From positions 3,235,418-3,299,417 of the forward strand of contig NZ_CP069157.1 in NCBI RefSeq assembly GCF_019243775.1: DNA of 64,000 bases, in the 5' to 3' direction. Shown piece after piece: positions 1 through 10,719 of the stretch (position 1 is the stretch's first letter; every line of letters begins with the position of its first letter). This DNA comes from Morganella morganii. Lineage in GTDB: Bacteria; Pseudomonadota; Gammaproteobacteria; Enterobacterales; Enterobacteriaceae. The translations under genes and the position numbers were made by a program. Below the pieces are notes generated by a model. That model was given only the letters and a program-made list of their open reading frames with translations, had not been told where the DNA came from and did no database searches.

Positions 1-2
1 CC

Positions 3-539
3 GGAGATAAAGAAGGTGTTAAAACACTGATTAATGAACTGCGAAAAAATACATTCGATCAACTCCGTAAAGTCTATGATAATTTAAAAAAAGGAATTGA
101 TGACCGCGGTGAAATTATTTCATTCTGGAATCCCGGTGAATTTAATCAGGGTTGCCTGAGACCCTGCATGTTTATGCATCATTTCTCCGTTCTTGATGGC
201 ACATTATATTTAAACAGTTATCAGCGCAGTTGTGATTATGCACTGGGTTATGTTTTCAATGCGCCGCAATGTTATTTCCTGCTGGCTATTATGGCTCAGA
301 TAACCGGCCTGAAATGCGGTAAGGTTTATCACAAAGTGGTTAACCTTCATTTATATGAAGATCAGCTGGAATTAATGCGTGATGTCCAGATTGCACGTAA
401 GCCATTTGCATCACCGAAACTGCATATTAACCCTGACATTAAAACGCTGGATGATTTAATGACATGGGTAACCACCGATGACTTCACAGTGACAGATTAT
501 CAGCACCACGACCCGATTAAATATCCGTTCTCTGTCTGA
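3..539 (+). CDS. thyA: Thymidylate synthase, 3' part (5' end outside window)
   Basis: Methylates dUMP to dTMP with methylene-tetrahydrofolate in the cytoplasm. The open frame runs in from the window edge, so an internal ATG at 168 is not the start. Visible are the nucleophile loop 'CLRPCMF', the motif '[10 protein letters not shown]' that binds nucleotide, 'VFN' and 'LHLYEDQ', and a C-terminus ending 'YPFSV'. These match the longer ThyA subclass (about 283 residues) that I recall from Proteus and Vibrio, which has 'DDRGE' where E. coli ThyA has 'DSRR'. It sits next to lgt as in E. coli, but is convergent with it, so the position is standard although the protein subclass differs. About 178 residues are visible. 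Confidence 0.9.
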   Translation, partial: GDKEGVKTLINELRKNTFDQLRKVYDNLKKGIDDRGEIISFWNPGEFNQGCLRPCMFMHHFSVLDGTLYLNSYQRSCDYALGYVFNAPQCYFLLAIMAQITGLKCGKVYHKVVNLHLYEDQLELMRDVQIARKPFASPKLHINPDIKTLDDLMTWVTTDDFTVTDYQHHDPIKYPFSV

Positions 540-562
540 GAAACCATTAAACAGCCGCGCAT

Positions 563-596
563 AAAAAAACTGCATCCGTTACGATGCAGTTTTTTA
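563..596. terminator. Bidirectional terminator between thyA and lgt
   Basis: An 8-bp stem (ACTGCATC at 569-576 with GATGCAGT at 583-590) is flanked by an A run on the left and a T run on the right. It can therefore end both the plus-strand thyA transcript and the minus-strand lgt transcript. Confidence 0.8.
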
Positions 597-615
597 TTAC
601 TCACTAAAGCCTGAT

Positions 616-1512
616 CTATTCCGGTGCGTTCTGTTTTCCGGTATTACTCTGCTTTTTATTACCCGGGCATTTGTATGCCCATACCATCATCAGTACACCA
701 ATAATAATCATCGGCACAGACAAAATCTGCCCCATGCTGATCCCGCCGAATAAACCAAGCTGGGCATCCGGCTGGCGGAAAAATTCCACAATGATACGGA
801 ACAGCCCATAGCCGATCAGGAACAGACCTGACACACTGCCCATCGGGCGGGATTTACGGACAAACACATTCAGAATGATAAAGAGGACGATCCCTTCCAG
901 CAGCATTTCATACAGTTGCGACGGGTGACGCGGCAGAACGCCGTATTGCTCAAGCACCGGCATCAGAGACGGATCAGCAGCAGCCAGTTTCACGTCTTCA
1001 CTGTAAGACGTCGGGAACAGAATGGCCCACGGCGTATCGAGTGTCACACGTCCCCACAGTTCGCCGTTAATAAAGTTACCTATACGCCCCATACCGAGAC
1101 CAAACGGAATCAATGGTGCCACGAAGTCAGCAACCTGCAGGAAATGACGCTTCGTGCGGCGGGCAAACCACCACATAGCAATAATAACGCCCATCAGTCC
1201 GCCGTGGAATGACATACCGCCATCCCAGACTTTGAACAGGTACAGCGGGTTTTCCGCAAACAGCGGGAAGTTATAAAACAGCACATAGCCGATACGGCCG
1301 CCCAGGAAAACCCCCACAAACCCGGCATATAACAGTGTTTCAACTTCACTGCGTTTCCAGCCGCTGCCCGGTTTGTCTGCACGCCGGTTGGCCAGCCACA
1401 TGGCAAACACAAACCCGACAAGATACATCAGCCCGTACCAGCGTAACGCCACCGGCCCCACAGAAAAAATAACAGGATCAAAATCCGGAAATGCCAGATA
1501 AGTGTTACTCAT
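616..1512 (-). CDS. lgt: Phosphatidylglycerol-prolipoprotein diacylglyceryl transferase
   Basis: Inner-membrane enzyme that moves a diacylglyceryl group from phosphatidylglycerol to the lipobox cysteine, the first step of lipoprotein maturation. The 298-residue polytopic protein shows HGGLMG (103-108, with His103), [10 protein letters not shown] (142-151, with Arg143), RHPSQLYE (195-202) and Arg239, which are the residues known to be essential in E. coli Lgt. It lies 106 bases after ptsP on the same strand, the usual ptsP-lgt order. Later steps of the same pathway need LspA, which is also in this window (60798-61319). The start codon 1512 gives the usual N-terminus before the first membrane segment. 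Confidence 0.97.
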   Translation of the reverse strand: MSNTYLAFPDFDPVIFSVGPVALRWYGLMYLVGFVFAMWLANRRADKPGSGWKRSEVETLLYAGFVGVFLGGRIGYVLFYNFPLFAENPLYLFKVWDGGMSFHGGLMGVIIAMWWFARRTKRHFLQVADFVAPLIPFGLGMGRIGNFINGELWGRVTLDTPWAILFPTSYSEDVKLAAADPSLMPVLEQYGVLPRHPSQLYEMLLEGIVLFIILNVFVRKSRPMGSVSGLFLIGYGLFRIIVEFFRQPDAQLGLFGGISMGQILSVPMIIIGVLMMVWAYKCPGNKKQSNTGKQNAPE

Positions 1513-1618
1513 CGTACCTCACACTGTGTGTTGTATCCGGCTGCGGTTACAGCTCTGCCTGCCGCAGACCGGGATATATGACTGTAAGGACAGAACGGCC
1601 TCATCTCCGGAGTGCCGG

Positions 1619-3865
1619 TCAGGCACTGCCCCGGATAAGCTGTCCCAGTCCCTTGTTCTCAATAAACAGTTCCGCTTTTTCACGGATCTCAGCCGCTGTC
1701 TGCGCATCCAGCAATGATGCCAGCAGCGGCTCCAGTACTCCGGCATCCAGATGCCGCAGCAGATACTTAATACGCGGGATACTCCGCCCGTTCATACTCA
1801 GCTGACGGTATCCTAAACCAATCAGTATCATTGCACCTAACGGATTTGCCGCCATTTCCCCGCAAACCGAGACCGGGATCCCCAGCCGGGTGGTTTCAGT
1901 CCGGACAAAATTCAGCATACGCAGGACCGCCGGATGGAGCGAGTCATATAATGGTGCAACATGTGTATTATTCCGGTCAACCGCCAGCAGATACTGGGTT
2001 AAATCATTCGTACCGACAGAAATAAAATCAATATATTGTTTCAGCTCCGGCAGCATAAACAACAATGACGGCACTTCCAGCATCACACCTACCGGCGGAC
2101 GTTCCACCCGTTCCCCGGTCAGTACCGATACTTCCTCACAGGCACGATCAAGCAGGCGGATGGCCTCTTCAACCTCCGCAAGCCCGGAAATCATCGGGAA
2201 TAATATCTTCAGATTATTCAGCCCGATATTGGCCCGCAGCATGGCCCGCAACTGGATAAGAAAAATCTCCGGCTGATCCAGCATCACACGGATACCGCGC
2301 CAGCCCAGACACGGGTTTTCCTCGCTGATAGGCATATACGGCAGCTGCTTATCAGCACCGATATCCAGTGTCCGCAATACTACCGGTTTCCCGGCAAAGA
2401 GTTGCAGCATATCCTGATAACGGACTTTCTGCTCTTCTTCTGACGGAAAACCATTATGCACAAGAAACGGTATTTCCGTACGGTACAGGCCAATCCCGTC
2501 AATACTTTTGACGATTTTTTGCTCATACTTCAGACTGAGCCCGGCATTCAGCTGAACGGAAACCCGTTCGCCGCTTTTCAGTGCAGCTGAGTGGCTGAGC
2601 TCATCCTCGGCCAGTTGGCTGATAGCCTGCTCCTGCTCAATAATCTGGCTGAATTCCTGTGCTATCAGCGGCTCCGGTTCGATATACACCACGCCCCGGT
2701 AGCCATCGAGGATAAGCAGACGGTTGTGTAACAGCTCCGGCTGAATATCCGCGCCCATGATAACCGGAATACCCATCGCCCTGACCAGAATGGCGGAATG
2801 GGAATGTGTTGCCCCGTCACGCACCACCACACCGGCAAGCTGTTCCTGCGGCAGCTCTGCCAGCAGGCTGGCACTCAGTTCATCAGCCACCAGCACAAAG
2901 CGTTCCGGCCACTGGTTGCTGCCGGTAAAATTATCATCAAGATGGAATAACAGCCGCTGCCCGAGTGCACGCAAATCCGTGGCCCGCTCGCGCATATAGC
3001 TGTCCTGAAGCCCGGCAAACCGGCCCGCAAATTGCTCAATGACCGTTTTGACTGCCCATTCGGCCACAAACCCCTGCTCCACAATACTGTATAACCCTTT
3101 TTTCAGTTGCAGGTCATTCAGCAGATGGGAGTAGAGATCGAAAATAGCGGCACTCTCTTTTTGTGAGGCGGCATTAAAACGCTTGCTGATACGGCGGCAC
3201 TCTGCCGTGGCATCCTCCAGCGCTTTATTCAGGCGGGCACGCTCCTGCACGCGGTCCAGTGCCGAGGCTTCAGAAACATTCTCAAGCACCGGCTGTGAAC
3301 GATCTTCCCAGCCATAGGCCATCACAATCCCGGAAGAAACCGGAATTGCCTGGATCCGGGTCTGGCGGAACTGCCCGAACAACCCTTTGGTCTGAGCCTG
3401 AGCCAGCAGCACGGCAAGCTGCATCGCCAGAGTGACAATAAAAGACTCTTCCGTTTCACTGAACAGGCGTTTTTCTTTCTGCTGAACCACCAGCACGCCC
3501 AGTAACTGGCGGCGGTAAACCACCGGCGCACCGAGAAATGCACGCAGGTTGTCTTCTTTAACCTGGGGGAGATATTTAAAACCGGGGTGTTCGCGGACAT
3601 CCGCGATATTGATAAGCTCGGCGCGGCGGCCGACATGACCGACCACACCTTCGCCGAAAGCAAGGCTGACAGCACGGCCGCGGGGCTTTTTCAGCCCCTG
3701 CGTTGCCATCAGATAAAAACAGTGATGCTGATTATCTGCCAGGTAGATGGAACAGACATCCGTTCCCATCGCCTGACAGGTTTCTTTAACCAGAAGCTCC
3801 AGCGCTTCCGCGAGATCGGCGGCGGCAGCCACTTTTTCAATCACTTCACGTAAACGCGTCAGCAT
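1619..3865 (-). CDS. ptsP: Enzyme I-Ntr of the nitrogen phosphotransferase system
   Basis: Takes phosphate from phosphoenolpyruvate and starts the regulatory relay PtsP-NPr-EIIA-Ntr, which senses nitrogen and controls potassium and envelope functions. The 748-residue protein has an N-terminal GAF domain (about 1-160), which binds glutamine in this family, then the PEP-utilising swivel domain with phospho-accepting His356 in 'GATHSHSAI', and a C-terminal PEP-binding barrel ending near 'CGEMAA' and 'GLGYRQLSMN'. Length equals that of E. coli PtsP. It is 9 bases downstream of rppH, with which it forms an operon in E. coli. Confidence 0.97.
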   Translation of the reverse strand: MLTRLREVIEKVAAAADLAEALELLVKETCQAMGTDVCSIYLADNQHHCFYLMATQGLKKPRGRAVSLAFGEGVVGHVGRRAELINIADVREHPGFKYLPQVKEDNLRAFLGAPVVYRRQLLGVLVVQQKEKRLFSETEESFIVTLAMQLAVLLAQAQTKGLFGQFRQTRIQAIPVSSGIVMAYGWEDRSQPVLENVSEASALDRVQERARLNKALEDATAECRRISKRFNAASQKESAAIFDLYSHLLNDLQLKKGLYSIVEQGFVAEWAVKTVIEQFAGRFAGLQDSYMRERATDLRALGQRLLFHLDDNFTGSNQWPERFVLVADELSASLLAELPQEQLAGVVVRDGATHSHSAILVRAMGIPVIMGADIQPELLHNRLLILDGYRGVVYIEPEPLIAQEFSQIIEQEQAISQLAEDELSHSAALKSGERVSVQLNAGLSLKYEQKIVKSIDGIGLYRTEIPFLVHNGFPSEEEQKVRYQDMLQLFAGKPVVLRTLDIGADKQLPYMPISEENPCLGWRGIRVMLDQPEIFLIQLRAMLRANIGLNNLKILFPMISGLAEVEEAIRLLDRACEEVSVLTGERVERPPVGVMLEVPSLLFMLPELKQYIDFISVGTNDLTQYLLAVDRNNTHVAPLYDSLHPAVLRMLNFVRTETTRLGIPVSVCGEMAANPLGAMILIGLGYRQLSMNGRSIPRIKYLLRHLDAGVLEPLLASLLDAQTAAEIREKAELFIENKGLGQLIRGSA

Positions 3866-3874
3866 CCGTTCCCC

Positions 3875-4408
3875 CTAATTCTGGCGCCGGCGACGGTAGG
3901 GAAACGGTGCCCGCACAGCCGTCGCTTCGCTGTTGGCAGGCATCACAACGGAAGAAAACTCTTTCATTACGCGGCGGTATACATCACGTTTGAAAGAGAC
4001 CACCTGACGAACAGGATACCAATAGGTGACCCAGCGCCAGCCGTCAAATTCCGGCGACTTGCTGCGGGTCACATTGACCTCTTTGTCCTCGCAGAGCAGC
4101 TGAAGTAAAAACCAGCGCTGCTTCTGACCGATACAAACCGGTTTGGTATCCCAACGCACCAAACGTTTGGGTAATTTGTAGCGCAGCCAGTTGCGGGTGA
4201 CCGCCAGGATACGCACATCTTTACGCGTTAAACCAACTTCCTCATACAATTCACGGTACATGGCCTGTTCCGGTGATTCGCCGGGATTGATACCTCCCTG
4301 AGGAAACTGCCACGAGTGCTGTCCGTAGCGGCGGGCCCATAAAACCTGGCCTTCCTTATTACAAATTACAATCCCGACATTCGGGCGGTAGCCATCATCA
4401 TCAATCAC
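3875..4408 (-). CDS. rppH: RNA pyrophosphohydrolase (Nudix)
   Basis: Removes pyrophosphate from the 5' triphosphate end of mRNA, so that RNase E can begin decay. The 177-residue protein carries the complete Nudix box at 38-60 (GG, then E, then 'RELYEEVGL'), and 'WQFPQGGI' just before it is typical of RppH. The C-terminal tail is basic and proline/arginine-rich. It is the promoter-proximal gene of the rppH-ptsP-lgt minus-strand cluster. The gene upstream, thiB, diverges from it. In E. coli the neighbour is mutH, which is absent here, so this is a synteny joint. Confidence 0.96.
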   Translation of the reverse strand: MIDDDGYRPNVGIVICNKEGQVLWARRYGQHSWQFPQGGINPGESPEQAMYRELYEEVGLTRKDVRILAVTRNWLRYKLPKRLVRWDTKPVCIGQKQRWFLLQLLCEDKEVNVTRSKSPEFDGWRWVTYWYPVRQVVSFKRDVYRRVMKEFSSVVMPANSEATAVRAPFPYRRRRQN

Positions 4409-4593
4409 TCGACTACCTCAGAAAAAAACTGAAAGATAGCCAATTGTTTCACACTCCCATCATGGGGTAAACCTCTGCACTCAAAATCCTTCAGCCCGCC
4501 GCATTTCCGGCTCTGACAGAAGAAAAACAACACGCCACGTTAACGGTTCCGGACAGTGGCAAATTCCTGAGAAAAACACTACACTATTCCTCT

Positions 4594-4685
4594 CTCAACG
4601 GGGTGCAGCTCCGGCTTTCCGGCCGGTGTTGCTGAGATAACACCCGAGGAACCTGATCCGGTTAATACCGGCGTAGGGATTTGAG
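4594..4685 (+). promoter_or_regulatory. TPP riboswitch (THI element) upstream of thiBPQ
   Basis: Conserved parts are visible in order: GGGGTGC (from 4600), GCTGAGATAACACCC (4631-4645), GAACCTGATCC (4649-4659) and the 3' core CGGCGTAGGGA. The ends CTCAA (4594-4598) and TTGAG (4681-4685) form the closing P1 stem. In E. coli the matching leader is also detected as the small RNA SroA. It lies about 70 bases before the thiB ribosome-binding site. I see no clear intrinsic terminator between them, which favours control of translation start. The rest of the 4409-4766 gap (divergent rppH/thiB promoters upstream, leader downstream) holds no gene I can support. Confidence 0.95.
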
Positions 4686-4766
4686 CCGCCACTGCTGACA
4701 GCACAGCCTGTCGCCATCATGCTGCACTCAGATCCTTTGCCAATCCTTCCCTTACAGGAGCGCAAA

Positions 4767-5777
4767 GTGTTACAGAAACTGACCAGAAATATCATCGCAG
4801 GCGGCCTTGCTGCTCTGTTCTCTTTCCAGGCGGCTGCGGATAACAGCAAGCCGGTTCTGACTGTCTATACCTATGACTCATTTGTTGCTGAGTGGGGACC
4901 GGGGCCGGAAATTAAGAAAAACTTTGAAGCGCAATGCAACTGCGAACTGAAACTCGTCGGTCTGAGTGACGGCGTGACGCTGCTGAACCGTCTGCGGATG
5001 GAAGGTAAAAAATCACAGGCCGATATCATCTTAGGTCTGGATAACAACCTGATGCAGGCGGCTCTGGATACCGGACTGTTTAAAGAAAGCAATGTTGATC
5101 AGTCAAAACTGGTGCTGCCGGTCAAATGGGAAAGCAAAACCTTTATTCCTTATGACTATGGCTGGTTTGCTTTTATCTACAACAAAGACACCCTGCCGAA
5201 CCCGCCGAAAAGCATGAAAGAACTGCTTAACAGTGATCAGAAGCTGACCATTATTTATCAGGATCCGCGCACCAGCACACCGGGACTGGGATTACTGCTG
5301 TGGATGGAAAAACTCTACGGGGATGATGTGGCGGCACAGTGGGCCAAAATGGCGAACAAGACCCTGACGGTCACCAAAGGCTGGAGTGAATCTTACGGCC
5401 TGTTCCTGAAAGGTGAAGCTGACCTGGTACTGAGTTATACCTCTTCGCCTGGTTACCACATGCTGGCAGATAACAAAGATAACTATGCCGCAGCACTGTT
5501 TGAGGAAGGACATTATCTTCAGGTGGAAATGGCAGGTGTACTGGCCTCCTCAAAACACCCGGCACTGGCGGAACAGTTCATGCAGTTTATGCTGACACCG
5601 GATTTCCAGAAAACGCTGCCGACCACCAACTGGATGTATCCTGTGATTGATATGCCGCTGCCGCCGGTTTACGACAAAATGCCGAAACCGGCGAAAACGC
5701 TGGAATTTGATGCAAAAGAAGTGGCGAAAGAGCGCAATCAGTGGATACGGATATGGCAAAACGCAGTCAGCCGTTAA
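4767..5777 (+). CDS. thiB: Thiamine/TPP-binding periplasmic protein
   Basis: Periplasmic receptor of the thiamine, thiamine monophosphate and TPP ABC transporter. I chose the GTG at 4767 because AGGAG (4756-4760) lies 6 bases upstream and the translation then begins with a clean signal peptide (basic start, hydrophobic 'IIAGGLAALFSF', cleavage near 'QAAA'). The mature part matches E. coli ThiB throughout: 'VYTYDSF', 'CNCELKLVGLSDG', 'GLDNNLMQAAL', 'YQDPRTSTPGLGLLLWM', 'VTKGWSESYGLFLKG'. This start gives 336 residues, close to the family length. It is the first gene of thiBPQ behind the TPP riboswitch. Confidence 0.95.
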   Translation: MLQKLTRNIIAGGLAALFSFQAAADNSKPVLTVYTYDSFVAEWGPGPEIKKNFEAQCNCELKLVGLSDGVTLLNRLRMEGKKSQADIILGLDNNLMQAALDTGLFKESNVDQSKLVLPVKWESKTFIPYDYGWFAFIYNKDTLPNPPKSMKELLNSDQKLTIIYQDPRTSTPGLGLLLWMEKLYGDDVAAQWAKMANKTLTVTKGWSESYGLFLKGEADLVLSYTSSPGYHMLADNKDNYAAALFEEGHYLQVEMAGVLASSKHPALAEQFMQFMLTPDFQKTLPTTNWMYPVIDMPLPPVYDKMPKPAKTLEFDAKEVAKERNQWIRIWQNAVSR

Positions 5778-7363
5778 TTGCCGCGTACCTGATACCGGGC
5801 GCACTCGCGTCCGGTCTTCTTCTGGTCGTTGCTGTCAGTGCCTTCGGGGCGCTGTGGTTTAACACACCGGATACAGACTGGCAGCAGATATGGGATGACA
5901 GCTACCTGTGGCATGTCGTCCGCTTTACCTTCTGGCAGGCTTTCTTATCCGCACTCTTTTCCGTTATCCCGGCTGTTTTCCTGGCCCGGGCACTCTGGCG
6001 CCGACGTTTCCCGGGACGGACGGTCTTTCTGCGGTTATGCGCGATGACGCTGGTACTGCCCGTGCTGGTAGCCGTATTCGGTATTCTGTCAGTTTACGGA
6101 CGTAACGGCTGGCTGGCACATATTTCCGGTTTTCTGGATCTGGACTATACCTTCTCCCCGTACGGATTACAGGGCATTCTGCTGGCGCACATCTTCTTCA
6201 ATATGCCGCTTGCCACCCGGATGCTGTATCAGCAGCTCGATAATATTGCCACGGAGCAGAGACAGCTCGCCGCTCAGCTTAATATGAATGAATGGCAGCA
6301 TTTCCGGATTGTGGAGTGGCCTTATCTGCGCCGTCAGTTGCTGCCGACCGCCGCACTGATTTTTATGCTCTGCTTTGCCAGTTTTGCCACGGTGCTGGCA
6401 CTCGGTGGCGGCCCGGCGGCAACTACCATTGAACTGGCGATTTATCAGGCACTGAATTATGACTTTGATATTGGCCGCGCTGCCCTGCTGGCGCTGATCC
6501 AGCTGGTGTGCTGCATCGGGCTGGTGCTCGTCAGCCAGCATTTGTCCGGTCATTTTTCTGTCGGCTTTACCCAGTCACTGCAATGGCGCAACCCGCAGGA
6601 CACGCTGCCGCGCAGACTGGCTGACGGCCTGATCATCCTCTGTGCCCTGCTGTTTCTGCTGCCGCCGTTTTTTGCCATCATCGCGGACGGTCTGAATCCG
6701 GGATTACTGCCGGTCCTGCAGCAACCGGCACTGTGGCGAGCTTTTTTCACCTCGCTCGGAATTGCGCTGGCTTCCGGTTTTATCTGTGTGCTGCTGACCA
6801 TGATGCTGTTATGGAGCAGCCGTGAACTGCGGCTGCGGCAGGCGGTCAGAGCAGGACAGGCCATGGAGCTTTCCGGGCTGGTGATCCTCGCCATGCCGGG
6901 AATTGTACTGGCTACCGGGTTTTTCCTGCTGCTCAACAGCACGACCGGCACCACTGATTTGGGAGCAATTCCATACGGGCTGGTGATCCTGACCAACGCG
7001 CTGATGGCGATTCCGTATGCACTGAAAGTGCTGGATAACCCGATGCGTGACCTGGCTGAACGCTATAACCCGCTCTGTCTCTCGCTGAATATCAGCGGCT
7101 TCAACCGGCTGAAACTGATTGAACTGAAGGCTCTCCGTAACCCGCTGGCACAGGCAGTGGCATTTGCCAGTGTGCTGTCGGTCGGGGATTTTGGTGTGAT
7201 AGCCCTTTTCGGTAATGAAGATTTCCGCACACTGCCGTTCTATCTTTATCAGCAGATCGGCGCTTACCGCAATGCGGATGCCGCGGTCACTGCGCTGCTC
7301 CTGTTTTTACTCTGTTTCGGGCTGTTTACCGTTCTGGAACGTCTGCCGGGGAAACGCCCATGA
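5753..7363 (+). CDS. thiP: Thiamine ABC transporter permease
   Basis: Fused, two-lobed inner-membrane permease of the ThiBPQ thiamine importer. The 536-residue protein has about 12 hydrophobic segments and two EAA-type loops (one near '[20 protein letters not shown]', one near the second-half '[17 protein letters not shown]') that contact the ATPase. It matches E. coli ThiP along its length ('[19 protein letters not shown]', '[20 protein letters not shown]'). I prefer the ATG at 5753 (MAKRSQPL) over the GTG at 5741, because E. coli ThiP begins at the equivalent residue. It overlaps the thiB end by 25 bases and thiQ by 4 (ATGA), so the genes are translationally coupled. Confidence 0.95.
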   Translation: MAKRSQPLIAAYLIPGALASGLLLVVAVSAFGALWFNTPDTDWQQIWDDSYLWHVVRFTFWQAFLSALFSVIPAVFLARALWRRRFPGRTVFLRLCAMTLVLPVLVAVFGILSVYGRNGWLAHISGFLDLDYTFSPYGLQGILLAHIFFNMPLATRMLYQQLDNIATEQRQLAAQLNMNEWQHFRIVEWPYLRRQLLPTAALIFMLCFASFATVLALGGGPAATTIELAIYQALNYDFDIGRAALLALIQLVCCIGLVLVSQHLSGHFSVGFTQSLQWRNPQDTLPRRLADGLIILCALLFLLPPFFAIIADGLNPGLLPVLQQPALWRAFFTSLGIALASGFICVLLTMMLLWSSRELRLRQAVRAGQAMELSGLVILAMPGIVLATGFFLLLNSTTGTTDLGAIPYGLVILTNALMAIPYALKVLDNPMRDLAERYNPLCLSLNISGFNRLKLIELKALRNPLAQAVAFASVLSVGDFGVIALFGNEDFRTLPFYLYQQIGAYRNADAAVTALLLFLLCFGLFTVLERLPGKRP

Positions 7364-8058
7364 TTAATTTTGATCATATTCTTTACCGCTATCAGCAACA
7401 GACCATGAATTTTCATTTTTCCGTTGCCGCAGGAGAAAAAATTGCCATTCTCGGCCCGAGCGGGGCGGGTAAAAGTACCCTGCTGTCACTGATTGCCGGG
7501 TTTCAGTTTGCCGAAAGCGGTACTATTTTGCTGAATAATGAAGATCACACCCGCACACCGCCCGCTTCACGCCCGGTATCCATGCTGTTTCAGGAAAATA
7601 ACCTGTTTGCTCACCTGACGGCGGAACAGAATATCGCCCTCGGTTTTCATCCCGGTATGAAACTGAATGCGGCGCAAAAAGTGCAGCTGGAACAGATCGC
7701 TGAACAGGTTTCGCTGACACCACTGCTGAAACGGCTGCCATCACAGCTTTCCGGCGGTCAGCGCCAGCGGGTGGCACTGGCACGGTGCCTGGTGCGTTCC
7801 CAGCCGGTTTTGCTGCTGGATGAACCTTTCTCCGCACTGGATCCGGCACTGCGCAATGAAATGCTGGCACTGCTGGAAACCATCTGTGATTCACGGCAGC
7901 TGACACTGATGATGGTCTCCCACAATACAGATGACGCGGCCAGAATCGCGCCCCGCGCGATGGTGGTGGATAACGGTACCATTGCCTTTGACGGCAGTAC
8001 CGCCGCCCTGGTCAGCGGTGAGGTTCCCCAGGCTCAGATCCTCGGTATCCGTCCGTAA
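7360..8058 (+). CDS. thiQ: Thiamine ABC transporter ATP-binding protein
   Basis: Cytoplasmic ATPase of the ThiBPQ importer. The 232-residue protein has Walker [10 protein letters not shown] (32-40), the signature LSGGQ (130-134) followed by RQRVALAR, Walker B LLLDEP (151-156) and a switch histidine in 'MMVSHNTDD'. The start ATG overlaps the thiP stop. The transcript probably ends before polB, since a LexA-regulated promoter follows at once. In E. coli the thi operon also lies close to polB, but next to sgrR and the ara genes, which are missing here. Confidence 0.96.
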   Translation: MINFDHILYRYQQQTMNFHFSVAAGEKIAILGPSGAGKSTLLSLIAGFQFAESGTILLNNEDHTRTPPASRPVSMLFQENNLFAHLTAEQNIALGFHPGMKLNAAQKVQLEQIAEQVSLTPLLKRLPSQLSGGQRQRVALARCLVRSQPVLLLDEPFSALDPALRNEMLALLETICDSRQLTLMMVSHNTDDAARIAPRAMVVDNGTIAFDGSTAALVSGEVPQAQILGIRP

Positions 8059-8071
8059 ACCGCACCTTAAA

Positions 8072-8091
8072 TACTGTATATATCCACACCA
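8072..8091 (+). promoter_or_regulatory. LexA (SOS) box of polB
   Basis: The 20-base site TACTGTATATATCCACACCA agrees with the LexA consensus TACTGTATATATATACAGTA at 16 of 20 positions. The left CTG half is intact and the right CAG is CAC. The E. coli polB box as I recall it shares the same 'CCACA' right half. A -10 hexamer TATAGT (8098-8103) follows, so bound LexA would cover the -35 region. The polB start is 40 bases downstream. Confidence 0.75.
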
Positions 8092-8130
8092 CTCTGCTAT
8101 AGTTATTTTTTCATCAGCAGAACGGACAAA

Positions 8131-10506
8131 ATGATGGCAGGGCACAACAGTTTTCCCTCCCGTCAGGTGGCAGCACCGGCGGAAGCCGGTTTTATTCTGA
8201 CCCGTCACTGGTCTGATACCCCGCGCGGTATTGAGGTCCGTTACTGGCTGGCGACAGATAACGGGCCACGGCATGTTTCTGTTCCGCTGCAGCAGGCTGT
8301 CGGCTTTGTCCCGCACCGGGAGCTGGCGGAAAGCCGTCCCTTCATTAACAACATTCCCGGCGCCACACTGACAGCACCTCCGCTAAAGGATTTTCATCAG
8401 GATGATGTCAGTGCCGTTTACTGCCGCCAGTACCGCCAGTTACAGCAGCTGGAAAAACAGCTCGGCGAACAGCATCTGCACCTTTATGAAGCGGATATCC
8501 GCCCCTGCGAGCGCTATCTGATGGAGCGTTTTATCACCGCCGCTGTCTGGGTGCAGCCACAGCCGGATGGTCATGTGCTGATGAAACCGCATCCGGATTA
8601 CCGCCCGGCGCTGAAAATCGTTTCTCTGGATATCGAAACCACGGAGTTCGGTGATCTTTACTCCATCGGGCTCTCCGGTTGCGGTGCTGATACTGTTTTT
8701 ATGCTCGGCCCGGAGAACGGCACACCGCTGACCAATCCTGATTTCACGCTGGAGTATGTCCCGCGCCGCCCGGATCTGCTTCACCGTCTGAACCAGTGGC
8801 TGGCGGAACATGATCCGGACATGATAATCGGCTGGAGCCTGATCCAGTTTGATCTGCGCATTCTGCAGCGCCATGCGGAAAAATATCAGATCCCGCTGAT
8901 TTTCGGCCGTAATAATGCCCCGCTTTCCTGGCGGGAGCACGGCTTCAAACCCGGACAATTTTTTGCCGGTGCTCCGGGGCGGCTGATTATTGACGGTATC
9001 GATGCCCTGAAAGCCGCGACCTGGCAGTTCCCGTCTTTCAGTCTGGAGGCCGTGTCTCAGACACTGCTCGGCGAGGGCAAAGACAGCGATTCCCCGTATG
9101 ACCGCATGGATGAAATCAACCGCCGTTTCCGTGAGGATAAACCGGCGCTGGCACGGTATAACCTTCAGGACTGCCGTCTGGTCACCCGGATTTTTGAGCA
9201 CACCCATCTGACAGAATTTTTACTGGCGCGGGCTGCCGTAACCGGCCTGGCACCGGATCGCATGGGGGGTTCTGTCGCCGCCTTCACCCATCTTTATCTG
9301 CCGCCGATGCACCGTAAAGGCTATGTCGCACCCGACCCCGGCGAGAAACCCGGTGAGCCGATACCGGGCGGCTTTGTGATGGATTCTGCCCCGGGATTAT
9401 ATGACTCGGTGGTGGTGCTGGATTTTAAAAGCCTGTACCCCTCCATTATCCGCACTTTTCTCATCGACCCGATTGGTATGGTAGAAGGTCTTGCCGCACC
9501 GGAACAGGCGGTTCCCGGGTTTAAGGGGGCGTATTTTTCCAGGGAAACCAACTGCCTGCCGGATATCGTCAACCGAATCTGGCATGAGCGGGATATGGCA
9601 AAACTGGCAGGGGATAAGCCGCTGTCGCAGGCACTGAAAATTATTATGAATGCGTTTTGTGGTGTTCTGGGTGCCGCCGGATGCCGTTTTTATGATCCGC
9701 GCCTGACCTCCTCCGTCACCATGCGCGGACATGACATCATGCGCAAAACCCGCACTATTATTGAGTCTCTGGGTTATCAGGTCATTTACGGCGACACCGA
9801 TTCCACCTTTGTCTGGCTGAAAAATGCGCACAGTGAAGCCGGTGCGGAACGTATCGGACGCTGGCTGGTGGAAGAGATCAATCAGTGGTGGCAGACACAT
9901 TTAAAGGATGAATACGGGCTGACCTCTGCCCTGGAAATTGAGTATGAAACCCACTACCGGCGTTTTCTGATGCCGACAATCCGCGGAACTGACCTCGGCA
10001 GCAAGAAACGGTATGCGGGGCTTTCGGGGGATAACATGGTCTTTCGCGGGCTGGAGACGGTCCGCAGTGACTGGACACCGCTGGCACAGCATTTCCAGCA
10101 AACCCTGTACCGGCTGATTTTCGATAAAATGCCGTATCAGCAGTTTATCCGTGATTATGTCCGTGACACACTCGCGGGACGCTACGATGACCGGCTGGTG
10201 TACCGCAAGCGTCTGCGCCGTCCGCTGGCGGATTATCAGCGTAATGTGCCGCCTCATGTCAAAGCGGCCAGAATGGCGGATGAGTATAATGTCCGCATGA
10301 ATCGTCCGCCGCAGTACCAGCGCGGTGCGGGGATAAGCTATATTATTACCCGCTCCGGGCCGCAGCCGCTGGAGATTCTGACGGCACCGCCGGACTATGA
10401 GCATTACATTAATAAACAACTGATGCCGATAGCCGACGCCATTCTGCCTTTCCTGGAGGATAACTTCACCACATTGTTAACCGGGCAATTATTGATGCCA
10501 TTTTAA
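8131..10506 (+). CDS. polB: DNA polymerase II (family B, SOS-induced)
   Basis: Family B polymerase that restarts stalled forks and bypasses lesions, with 3'-5' proofreading. The exonuclease domain shows ExoI DIETT (167-171) and the ExoII segment '[12 protein letters not shown]'. The polymerase domain shows DFKSLYPSI (from 431, motif A) and YGDTDST (from 553, motif C), with '[13 protein letters not shown]' as motif B between them. It has 791 residues from the first ATG; the second ATG, one codon on, is equally possible. E. coli Pol II has 783. Upstream is a LexA box, which fits DNA-damage induction. A strong hairpin follows before rapA. Confidence 0.97.
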   Translation: MMAGHNSFPSRQVAAPAEAGFILTRHWSDTPRGIEVRYWLATDNGPRHVSVPLQQAVGFVPHRELAESRPFINNIPGATLTAPPLKDFHQDDVSAVYCRQYRQLQQLEKQLGEQHLHLYEADIRPCERYLMERFITAAVWVQPQPDGHVLMKPHPDYRPALKIVSLDIETTEFGDLYSIGLSGCGADTVFMLGPENGTPLTNPDFTLEYVPRRPDLLHRLNQWLAEHDPDMIIGWSLIQFDLRILQRHAEKYQIPLIFGRNNAPLSWREHGFKPGQFFAGAPGRLIIDGIDALKAATWQFPSFSLEAVSQTLLGEGKDSDSPYDRMDEINRRFREDKPALARYNLQDCRLVTRIFEHTHLTEFLLARAAVTGLAPDRMGGSVAAFTHLYLPPMHRKGYVAPDPGEKPGEPIPGGFVMDSAPGLYDSVVVLDFKSLYPSIIRTFLIDPIGMVEGLAAPEQAVPGFKGAYFSRETNCLPDIVNRIWHERDMAKLAGDKPLSQALKIIMNAFCGVLGAAGCRFYDPRLTSSVTMRGHDIMRKTRTIIESLGYQVIYGDTDSTFVWLKNAHSEAGAERIGRWLVEEINQWWQTHLKDEYGLTSALEIEYETHYRRFLMPTIRGTDLGSKKRYAGLSGDNMVFRGLETVRSDWTPLAQHFQQTLYRLIFDKMPYQQFIRDYVRDTLAGRYDDRLVYRKRLRRPLADYQRNVPPHVKAARMADEYNVRMNRPPQYQRGAGISYIITRSGPQPLEILTAPPDYEHYINKQLMPIADAILPFLEDNFTTLLTGQLLMPF

Positions 10507-10571
10507 TTTTGCCATTTTACAGGTGACGATGCGGATCTTATGGATTAACATAGCGCCCCTTTACTGCTTTT

Positions 10572-10627
10572 AACACCGGAGCAGAGTGATGCAGCTGACG
10601 CTGCTGTTCTGACTGTCGGTGTTTTTT
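10572..10627 (+). terminator. Probable terminator or attenuator hairpin between polB and rapA
   Basis: AACACCG (10572-10578) pairs with CGGTGTT (10617-10623), followed by a run of six T. A second stem, GCAGC (10591-10595) with GCTGC (10600-10604), sits inside. It fits a Rho-independent terminator for polB. The loop region also contains a seven-codon ORF with a GGAG site (see findings), so a leader function for rapA is possible. The rest of the 213-base gap has no other gene. Confidence 0.6.
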
Positions 10628-10719
10628 CCCGGTGAATACAATGCCGTTTTTGTATCACCGGTAATGATGTCCACAGCATTTTTCTAATTAGCCCTGAATA
10701 ACAGAATCGAGCCAAAAAT

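Noticed and set aside
4719-4766. Earlier ATG start for thiB
   Set aside because: It would place 16 polar residues before the signal peptide and lacks a ribosome-binding site, while GTG 4767 has AGGAG at the right distance.
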